Origin: Siphonodentalium dalli
Taxonomy: Eukaryota > Mollusca > Scaphopoda > Gadilida > Siphonodentaliidae
Direction of reading: 5' to 3'
Length of the DNA stretch: 64,000 bases
Assembly (NCBI GenBank): GCA_032622095.1
Contig: CP136069.1
Span: 89,396,618-89,460,617, forward strand
Shown: one piece after another, positions 36,064 to 45,600 of the stretch
How the letters are laid out: every line of letters starts with the position of its first letter
How positions within the stretch are numbered: the stretch's first letter is position 1
Program-made: the position numbers and the translations under genes
Notes under the pieces: generated by a model
Database searches by the model: none
What the model was told of the DNA's origin: nothing
The model's input: the letters and a program-made list of their open reading frames with translations, nothing else

Positions 36064-36454
36064 TTATGTTCCGACACCAACAAAATTAAGAGATCTTTTT
36101 GATAAAGAGTGTTTATGGTTTCATTACCCAAATATTGTCAAACAATAACAGAGCTTGAAAAATCCTAAAATATGTGTTAACCCTATGGCTATACTAAATT
36201 AATTCTCCCATCAGTTATAAAAGTAAACATTGCAATGATGTTTTATTCATATGGAGGTGTTTTCAGGGGAAAATAAGCAGACTGCAGATAATAGAAGGAC
36301 AGAATAATTTCTATTTATTGGCGGGAAATGTTCAGAAAATAAGTTCAACAAATGACCCATGGTAATTTGTTGAATTTATTATCTGTACATTTCGTGAAAA
36401 ATCAAAACAAGTTTTTAAAACCATCCTCATTAATAAGAAGAACATGTAAAAATA
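36064..36454. other. Gene-free stretch
   Basis: Nothing recognisable was seen. Confidence 0.35.
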
Positions 36455-36667
36455 CAGTAATGCCCTAAATAATCGACTCCTTAACAACAGCAGAATTATG
36501 GGTAATTTTTCAGGATTTAGTATGAAATATGGCTTGTTGCCATTCATCAGAAAGCTCTTAGTGAGAGCTTTCCGATGAATGGCAACAAACCACATTTCCG
36601 AATAAATCCTGAAAAATTACCCATAAATCTGCTGTTGTTAAGGAGTCGATTATTTAGGGCATTACTA
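36455..36667. mobile_element. Full-length palindromic CAGT MITE (family A, copy 4)
   Basis: CAGTAATGCCC... to ...GGGCATTACTA, flanked by TA, with both 100-bp arms nearly identical in reverse complement and meeting at AGCTCTTAGTGAGAGCT. CAGT...ACTG ends plus TA are typical of Tc1/mariner-type MITEs. Confidence 0.9.
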
Positions 36668-36971
36668 TAGATTAACTGTTCTTATTTTAATTAATGATAA
36701 TTCTCCAGTGATGAGATTTCGCATGTTGAAACCATTGTTATGTATACATTACTGTTACATTGAAAGTCATTGTTTTAACAAACATTGCCAAATGCAATTG
36801 CAAATAAAATGTTTTAGTTGGAAATCTGGGTTTTCTGGAAAATTTGTCATTGTTATGTCCTGTTTTAATGTAGACATTCATGATTTGTTCAACTTTTTGT
36901 TGGTAAAAAAATGGCTGGCACTGTAACAGTAATGTTTACATGACAAAGTTATTAACAGGCGATGTCAGATA
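36668..36971. other. Spacer between two family A MITEs
   Basis: About 300 bases without a gene or recognised repeat. Confidence 0.4.
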
Positions 36972-37169
36972 CAGTAATGCCCTAAATAATCGACTCCTTA
37001 ACAACAGCAGAATTATGGGTAATTTTTCAGGATTTAGTCGGAAATATGGCTTGTTGCCATTCATCGGAGAGCTTTGATGAATGGCAACAAGCCATATTTC
37101 TGACTAAATCCTGAAAAATTACCCATAATTCTGCTGTGGTTAAGGATTTGATTATTTAGGGCATTACTG
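36972..37169. mobile_element. Full-length palindromic CAGT MITE (family A, copy 5)
   Basis: CAGTAATGCCC... to ...GGCATTACTG, TA on both sides, with the centre slightly shortened (GAGAGCTTTGATGAATGG). It lies 304 bp after copy 4 in the same non-coding region. Confidence 0.9.
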
Positions 37170-37317
37170 TATATCTTCATTGAAGAGTTATCAGTAATAA
37201 TAATGAGAACAAAGTTCATCTATTTTTTCATGTTCTTCCTATTGATGATGGTTGTACACACTTTTATTTTTTCAAATGTTAGTGCTTTATGTCCCGTTAA
37301 TTGCTTATGTGCTTATT

Positions 37318-38361
37318 AGCTCAACTTTACTTTGTAAAGTTTGATCTATTGCCATGGCTTTGTCGTCCGTGTATGCGTGATTTGTCAACAATTTCCTTTA
37401 GCACGGGCTACAGGTCGTACCTTTGGTTGGATCATTATGAAATTTGTCATGGCTGTTGACATTGACATGTAGATGGGAACGAGTCATTTTGGGGTCATTC
37501 GGTAAAAAAACATGGCCACCAGTGGCCATGTAGATGGGAACGAGTAATTTTGGGGTTGTTCGGCCAAAAAACATGTCCACCAGCAGCCATCTTGGATTTT
37601 ACTCTTTGCATGACTAAATCCTTTGGCACGGGCTACAGGTCGTACCTTTGGTCAGATCATTATGAGATTTGTCATGGCCGTCGACATTGACATGTAGATG
37701 GGGAACGAGTCATTTTGGGGTCATTCGGCAAAAAAACATGGCCGCCAGTGGCCATCTTGGATTTCAAAATTCAATCCATTAGCATGGGCTACAGGTCGTA
37801 CTGTTCGTCTGTTCATCATGAAATTTGTCGTGGGTGTTAATATTGACATGTAGATGAGAACGAGTAATTTTGAGGTTGTTTGGCCAAAAACATGTCCGCC
37901 AGCAGCCATCTTGGATTTTACTCTTTGCATGACTAAATCCTTTGGCATGGGCTACAATTCGTATCTTTGGTCCGATCATCATGGAATTTGTCATGGATGT
38001 TAACAATGACATGTAGATGGGAAAGAGTCATTTTGGGGTCGTGTGGCCAAAAAACATGGCCACCAGCAGCCATCTTGGATTTTACTCTTTACATGACTAA
38101 ATCCTTTGACATAGGCTACAGGTCGTATCTTTTGTCGGATCATCATGAAATTTGTGATGGATGTTAACAATTACATGTAAATGGGAACGAGTCTTTTTGG
38201 GGTCGTTCAGCAAAACAACATGGCTGCCAGTGGCCATCTTGGATTTTACTCTTTACATAACTAGGCTTTTCAACTTTCCACATTCCTAATCACTCCATTG
38301 ACTGTAACACATGAAATTATTCCCTTTCCAAGTTGAGCTACAGTGTCATTGACACTTTCAT
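37318..38361 (+). repeat. Tandem-array element with AGCTCAACTT ends (second plus-strand copy)
   Basis: AGCTCAACTTTACTTTGTAA and GCTATTGCCATGGC-like head, then about six units of 130-175 bp with the same words as 27500-29322, and the terminus AAGTTGAGCTACAGTGTCAT followed by TGACACTTTCAT. The shared termini define one element family, while unit number and order differ between copies. Confidence 0.85.
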
Positions 38362-38470
38362 TTTCATTATATTATTTCGGATGCTTTTTGTGGTATTCCA
38401 GATGCCTGTGTGTCATGAATGAAGGTGGTATGAATGAAGGTGGTATTTCAATTAAGGTTCATGCTGTATT

Positions 38471-38556
38471 GCCTATGGGAGACTTGCATATATAAGAGAA
38501 TGCATTGGCTCAGGGTTTTCGCAAAATGTCAGGAAGCTCCAGTCATGAAAGGGTTA
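38471..38556. mobile_element. Right-end fragment of piggyBac-like MITE (family B, copy 4)
   Basis: From GCCTATGGGAGACTTGCATA through TTCGCAAAATGTCAGGAAGC to TCATGAAAGGG-TTAA. Left half absent. Confidence 0.7.
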
Positions 38557-38862
38557 AATTTGTTTGTTAATGTCATCAATATGTGGTTTCTGAAAAAGCC
38601 ATTTTATTGATGCAAAATTGGACATACTGGCACTCAGGGGATGTCAATGGTACAAAAGATATTTTCTGCTAATATACAACAAATAAGATAACTCCCCACC
38701 CCTGTACTGGTTATTGTAAGTCATCTGCTAGAAGAAATTACTTCTTCATTTTGAGGAGTCTTTAGAAGAATCCGTTGCATTGCAATATTTTCAGGAAATA
38801 CCACTAAGACGTTTAGACGACTGCGATGTGTCCGGTTATGTTGTATTTATTGTCCCCCTACA

Positions 38863-40738
38863 TTCTGAAAGAAAAGGGGGACTATAGAAATGGGCTCCTT
38901 CCATCCGTCCGTCCGTCACACTTTTGAGTACCTTCATGGTGTAATCAACTCCTACAGTTTTCATCATAGTGATTTGAAACTTCAGAGAATTGTTGCCCAT
39001 ATATTGAAGATGTGCAACATGTATATAGATGACGGGAAAATTATTTTTTGATGGAGTTATTATCCATTTTCGACTTAGAACATTTCAACATTTTTTTTAA
39101 TTTCTTTAACAAAGCGGCATCGACTTGCCACGTTGTCGGGGGACACTGTGGTCGGCTGACCTTTTATTAATGTACCAATGGAATGGAGAGATATTAAGCA
39201 CGTACCGGTACTCTCATCTGCCTAATAATAATGATGGCCTAATAATAGTGATGGGCAGGATTTTTCAGGAAAATAAATAATAGTGATGGGTGCCTAATAA
39301 TAGTAATGACTCACTTTTCATATGTTTTGATTTTTTCATTATTATTTGGCTATTCGAAGATGCTCATCTCATTTCTCGGACCGAATTTTACCATTTAGAT
39401 GGCTTCATATGGCTAGTATATGGCATGGAGCCAAAGTGTTTTTAAACAGTAATAACATTGAATAATCAAATTCAATATTTAACCAGTGAATTCGAGGAAT
39501 AGTACTCGTAGAATGGGAATTCCCAAACATCTAAGGGCAACTGTGGGAGAAATATCGACCAACCCGCAGATTTATTTAATTACAAGCGACCTTTAAACCA
39601 TCATATGTTTCCTTGTACAGTAAATGTAATTTAATAATGCAGGCCTTAAAATCCAAGGACGTTCTGAAAGAAAAGGGGGACTATAGAAATGGGCTCCTTC
39701 CGTTCGTCCGTCCGTCCGTCACACTTTTGAGTACCTTCATGGTGTAATCAACTCCTACAGTTTTCATCATAGTGATTTGAAACTTCAGAGAATTGTTGCC
39801 CATATATTAAAGATGTGCAACATGTATATAGATGACGGGAAAATTATTTTTTGATGGAGTTATTATCCATTTTCGACTTAGAACATTTCAACATTTTTTT
39901 TAATTTCTTTAACAAAGCGGCATCGACTTGCCACGTTGTCGGGGGACACTGTGGTCGGCTGACCTTTTATTAATGTACCAATGGAATGGAGAGATATTAA
40001 GCACGTACCGGTACTCTCATCTGCCTAATAATAATGATGGCCTAATAATAGTGATGGGCAGGATTTTTCAGGAAAATAAATAATAGTGATGGGTGCCTAA
40101 TAATAGTAATGACTCACTTTTCACATGTTTTGATTTTTTCATTATTATTTGGCTATTCGAAGATGCTCATCTCATTTCTCGGACCGAATTTTACCATTTA
40201 GATGGCTTCATATGGCTAGTATATGGCATGGAGCCAAAGTGTTTTTAAACAGTAATAACATTGAATAATCAAATTCAATATTTAACCAGTGAATTCGAGG
40301 AATAGTACTCGTAGAATGGGAATTCCCAAACATCTAAGGGCAACTGTGGGAGAAATATCGACCAACCCGCAGATTTATTTAATTACAAGCGACCTTTAAA
40401 CCATCATATGTTTCCTTGTACAGTAAATGTAATTTAATAATGCAGGCCTTAAAATCCAAGGACGTTCTGAAAGAAAAGGGGGACTATAGAAATGGGCTCC
40501 TTCCGTTCGTCCGTCCGTCACACCTATGAGTACCTTCATGGTGTAATCAACTCCTACAGTTTTCATCATAGTGATTTGAAACTTCAGAGAATTGTTGCCC
40601 ATATATTAAAGATGTGCAACATGTATATAGATGACGGAAAAATTATTTTTTGACGGAGTTATTATCCATTTTCGACTTAGAACATTTCAACATTTTTTTT
40701 AATTTCTTTAACAATGCGGCTTCGACTTGCCACGTTGT
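38863..40738 (+). repeat. Near-identical 800-bp direct duplication, 2.3 copies
   Basis: TTCTGAAAGAAAAGGGGGAC starts at 38863, 39662 and 40465 (spacing 799 and 803). The first two copies differ at only a handful of bases plus a 4-base change in the GTCC run. The third copy follows for about 270 bases to CACGTTGTCGGGC and then passes into the 161-bp array. Each full copy carries a decayed family G MITE (near 39210 and 40010) and a tail ATTACAAGCGACCTTTAAAC, which reappears after the array at 41846. Confidence 0.9.
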
Positions 40739-40741
40739 CGG

Positions 40742-41840
40742 GCGGGCGACGTGTTTTGCTTATAACTCTACCGTTTATTGACGGTGTGTGAGTACATATC
40801 CATGCACGTAAGCATCGTAAAAATCGGGTCCGTCCGCACATTTATTACAGAGTTATGGCCCTTTGCCATTTTTCACTGATTTTAGGCTCGTTAGCGCAAC
40901 AACTTCAACAAACGTTATCTGATTCGATTGAAATTTGGGATATAGGTGTCTCCCAAGAATATCTCGGACGAGTTCGAAAACCGGCCTGGTCCGATAAAAT
41001 TTGATAGAGTTATGGCCCTTAATTAGTCATTTTTCACAAATTTTCAGCTCGTTAGCGCAACAACTTCAACAAACGTTATCCGATTTGATTGAAATTTGGT
41101 GTATAGGTGTCTCCCAAAAATATCTCGGATGAGTTCGAAAACCGGCCTGGTCCGATAAAATTTGATAGAGTTATGGCCCTTAATTAGTCATTTTTCACGA
41201 ATTTTCAGCTCGTTAGCGCGATAACTTCAACAAACGCTATCCGATTTGATTGAAATTTGGTATATAGGTGTCTCCCAAGAATATCTCGGATGAGTTCGAA
41301 AACCGGCCTGGTCCGATAAAATTTGATAGAGTTATGGCCCTTAATTAGTCATTTTTCACGAATTTTCAGCTCGTTAGCGCGATAACTTCAACAAACGTTA
41401 TCCGATTTGATTGAAATTTGGTATATAGGTGTCTCCCAAGAATATCTCGGACGAGTTCGAAAACCGGCCTGGTCCGATAAAATTTTATAGAGTTATGGCC
41501 CTTAATTAGTCATTTTTCACGAATTTTCAGCTCGTTAGCGCGATAACTTCAACAAACGTTATCCGATTTGATTGAAATTTGGTATATAGGTGTCTCCCAA
41601 GAATATCTCGGTCAAGTTCGAAAACCGGCCAGGTCCGATAAAATTTGATAGCGTTATGGCCCTTAATTAGTCATTTTTTCAAAAAATTTCAGCTCGTTAG
41701 CGCGATAATTTAACAAACATCATCCTATTTGATTGAAATTTTGATATATAGGTGTCTCCCAAGAATACCTCGGACGAGTTATAAAACCGGCCCGGTCCGA
41801 TAAAATTTGATAGAGTTATGGTCCTTAAGTAGTCATTTTG
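40742..41840 (+). repeat. 161-bp tandem array, about six units
   Basis: GCTCGTTAGCGC occurs at 40886, 41047, 41208, 41369, 41530 and 41692, a period of 161 (last step 162). Each unit has CAACAAACGTTATCCGATTT, TGAAATTTGGTATATAGGTG, AATATCTCGGACGAGTTCGA and GAGTTATGGCCCTTAATTAG. Units are highly alike, most in the middle. No ORF. Confidence 0.92.
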
Positions 41841-42591
41841 TACGAATTACAAGCGACCTTTAAACCATCATATGTTTCCTTGTACAGTAAATGGAAATGT
41901 AATTTAATAATGCAGGCCTTAAAATCCATAACATTTAAAAAATACAGTGTCAATAGATCATTTTCAAATTGACTGTTTAAGCTGTGTTTTTTTATCATGA
42001 TTGGCTTGGTGTCAATGCTCCCTTTTGCCTCAAAATAAATAATTGTGATGGGTCTTAATAATTGTGATTACCTGTCAATTATAACACAAATTAATAATAA
42101 TATCGTGACGTCACAATTATTAGGCAGGTGCGAGTATGTCATGACAAATCTTGTTTTGGCTTAATTAGGAAAGCGAAGGTAATTTTACTTGTATTTATGA
42201 GAATAAAGATTTTAATAGATGTTAGGATTTGACAGGTTGACATTATTGGAGAAATCATTTGTAACAGATATATTTATTTGCAATATTTCATTTATTTCAA
42301 TATTGATCAGCTGCATGTACAATAAAAAACTCTGCTATAACACAACACACCCATGTTAATGGTGTAACTCAGACAACGGATTTCTCATCAAAATGGGCCA
42401 TCATAATGCAGTCGTCTAAACGCTACTTTAGGCTGACTGTACATAACAAAGTTGATATATACCCACATATTATGGCAGCTGATGTTGGTGGATAGACACT
42501 TTGTCTGTTAATTCGAACCAACGTACAAGCCACCCTGCCCCTGGTGGCCCTAGTTTGGTAGATTGGACATTTTTTCTGAAGAATTATAATA
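41841..42591. other. Array tail and upstream region of the ZNF800-like gene
   Basis: 41846-41935 is the tail shared with the 800-bp duplication. 42037-42136 is a decayed family G-like MITE. 42137-42591 should be intron or 5' flank of the zinc-finger gene. No coding exon was seen. Confidence 0.5.
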
Positions 42592-42607
42592 TTTTTCCTA
42601 CTTTCAG
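42592..42607 (+). other. 3' splice acceptor before ZNF800-like ATG
   Basis: TTTTTCCTACTTTCAG, a good pyrimidine tract ending in AG, lies 8 bases before the ATG. An in-frame TGA at 42610-42612 means coding cannot extend upstream within this exon. The gene therefore has at least one non-coding 5' exon elsewhere. Confidence 0.7.
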
Positions 42608-42615
42608 CTTGATTT

Positions 42616-45600
42616 ATGGCATCAATCCCAGCCACTGACAATGACTCACAGACAGACTTCTCAGTTCTACGGACTTCAATAAATCTGCGAGGGTGCATGA
42701 TAGAGCAGATCCTTAATGGAGTACATTATGGTACAGGCGAAGTTCGCAACCTCCTACTTTCTGAATGTGATATCATCTTGGAATGTAAAGTGTGTAAGAA
42801 TCTCTTCAGATCTTTACCTAACTTTGTTGCCCATAAGCGTATCTACTGCAACAAACCACATGAAAAATGTGTATCATGTTCAGCTTATGAAGAACTCAAA
42901 ACTGTAGATAAAACTGACAAAGTTACAGAGACTTCTAAAGAGACAGTGATAACAGTTGAACCAACTGCACCAGACGAGCCATCAGATAAAATAAATGCCA
43001 GGCAGATATATACCCTAGAGGAGCTCAAACGAGGAACATTTCGTGGAAGATCGAGAGAGTTCAAAGCTTACACAAAGTTTGCAGAGAAAGCTGAATCACA
43101 AAGATCAAAATCTGTTCCGAATTCTGACAAGGACCTTACTATTTCAGATTCGACAACTGAAATAAAGCCTTCAGATAGTATTCCTAGCTCATTGACATTA
43201 CAGGGTAGAAATTTGAAAGGAGATAAGAATTCTCCAGCAAAAGATCCGAGACAACCAACTTTAGATGAACTGAAACAAGGAACTCTTTGTGGCAAGTCAA
43301 AAGAAAACAAGTCGCTTACAAACGTTGCAGAACAACGAAGAAAAAAATCTATTCCAACTTCTGTTAAGGATCGTAGAGTTCCAAATTCAGATACTGACGT
43401 CCTTACAGTTTCAGATTCGACAACTGAAATAAAGCCTTCAGATAATATTCCTAACTCATCGACATTAGAGGGTAGAAATTCGAAAGAAGATAAGAATTCT
43501 CAAAAAAAAGATCTAAGACAACCAGCTTTAGATGAGTTAAAACAAGGAACTCTTCGTAGCAAGTCAAAAGAAAACAAGGCGCTTACAAACGTTGCAGAAA
43601 ATAAACGTGAATCACGAAGAAAAAAATCTAATCCAACTTCTGTTAAAGATCGTAAAGCTCTGAATTCAGATACTGACGTCCTTTCAATTTCAGATTCGAC
43701 AACTGAAATAAAGCCTTCAGATAATATTCCTAATTCATCGACATTAGAGGGTAGAAATTTGAAAGAAGATAAGAATTCTCCAACAAAAGATTCAAAACTA
43801 CCAGTTTTAGATGAGTTGAAACAAGGAACTCTTCGTAGCAAGTCAAAAGAAAACAAGGCGCTTATAAACATTGCAGAAAAACGTGAATCACAAAGAAAGA
43901 AATCTATTCCAACTTCTATTAAGGATCGTAGAGCTCTGAATTCAGATACTGACGTCCTTTCAATTTCAGATTCGACAACTGAAATAAAGCCCTCAGATAA
44001 TATTCCTAACTCATCGACATTAGAGGGTAGAAATTTGAAAGAAGATAAGAATTCTCCAACAAAAGATCCGAAACAACCAGCTTTAGATGAATTGAAACAA
44101 GGAACTCTTCGTGGCAAGTCAAAAGAAAACAAGGTGCTTACAAACGTTGCAGAAAAACGTGAATCACGAAGAAAGAAATCTATTCCAACTTCTGTTAAGG
44201 ATCGTAGAGTTCCGAATTCAGATACGGATATAAAGCCTGTAAAAGAAATTCCTAGCTCATTGAAGATAGAAGATGGAGCGATAAAAGACAGTAATATATC
44301 TGCTGCAGTCAAAGGTACTAAACAGCCTGCAGATTCAGATTCATTAAAACGGAGATCACTTCGTAGAACAAGAGAGAGCAAGGTATTCACAAATTTGAAA
44401 GAAAAGAGTGAATCACAGAGCACGAAACTCGCAACACCAAAGGAATCGCAGAGTACGAATCCTACCACATCCGAAGTTAACAATAATATTGAATCATTAA
44501 AGCAAGAGATTAAAAAGAGGCCATTGAGGAACGCTTCCGATTCATCGGTTTTGAGTGAGAATAATGAACATAATGATGGAGCACCGCCAAATAAGAAAAG
44601 ACAAAGACGAGTTGAAGTAATACTGTCAAAACACGAAAAGAGTCGAAAGGTAATTTCTTCAAAGGCGCATAACCTCCGAGCAAGAACTGCTGTTAAAAGA
44701 GGAGTTCGTTCAGGTAAAGATTGTGCGAGAGACATCAATATAGCAGATTTGAACAAGTACATAGACATTGAGAAACATTTGTGCTTACTCTGTAAAACAT
44801 CGTTTGCCACTAAAAGTAGTCTGAGGGTTCATATGACCTACACCCACAGTTCTGCTGAACAATATCCATGTCCAGTTTGTCATCAAGACTTCAAATATAC
44901 CTGGAATGTTATACGCCATCTGATTATCAAGCATAAAAAGACCAAGAAACAAGCGGATAAAATTCGTATCAAAATGAAGAAAGCCATGGAGAGCAAGATG
45001 GTTCAAGCTGATGTATTTATGAACAGTGATGTCACTCATATGAAATGCATTTCAAGTTCGCCAAAGGTAGATATTAATCAAGCAGTAGGTGCCGAAACAA
45101 AGAAAGTTGCTGACAAAAACATCAATAGTTTAGAGAAAGTTATTGGTTCTCCACGACTTCTGGTTGAAAACAATTCTGATTTGGAGAAAAGTCTGGCAGC
45201 TCCACAATTTCGAAGTGGTAGTACCTTACACATTTGTTCTCTATGTAACACAGCTTTCTGGGATAAAAGGAGACTCGAGCTGCATCGAGAAAAATGTGGA
45301 AAGCTGGTTACTATTGAAAGTCAGCCAACGCCTGATCACGATATGTCTGGAATAAAAACAAAGGGCCTGACTGGCTACTCCACAGATGTTCAACAAGTGA
45401 AGAAGTTGATCATGAACTCTGCAGGTATTTTACAAGTTATAAGCAATGCTACTGCTGTGGACTCTGACATTAGTTCTGGTGCAGTAGCCTTGATGAACAA
45501 TTCTAGTGGTGGATCAGCATCAAAAATCATGCCAGATTCTCCTTCTGTTGCAGTTTCTCATATGAGATCAGGTGCGAAGTACAGAACGGGTTCTGCTCGA

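Noticed and set aside
37398-38167. Similar ORFs in the second array copy
   Set aside because: Same explanation: translation of array units.
43500-44810. A 436-codon ORF on the minus strand inside the zinc-finger exon
   Set aside because: It is the antisense shadow of the in-frame repeat. Its length follows from the repeated codon pattern, and the sense strand has clear zinc fingers.
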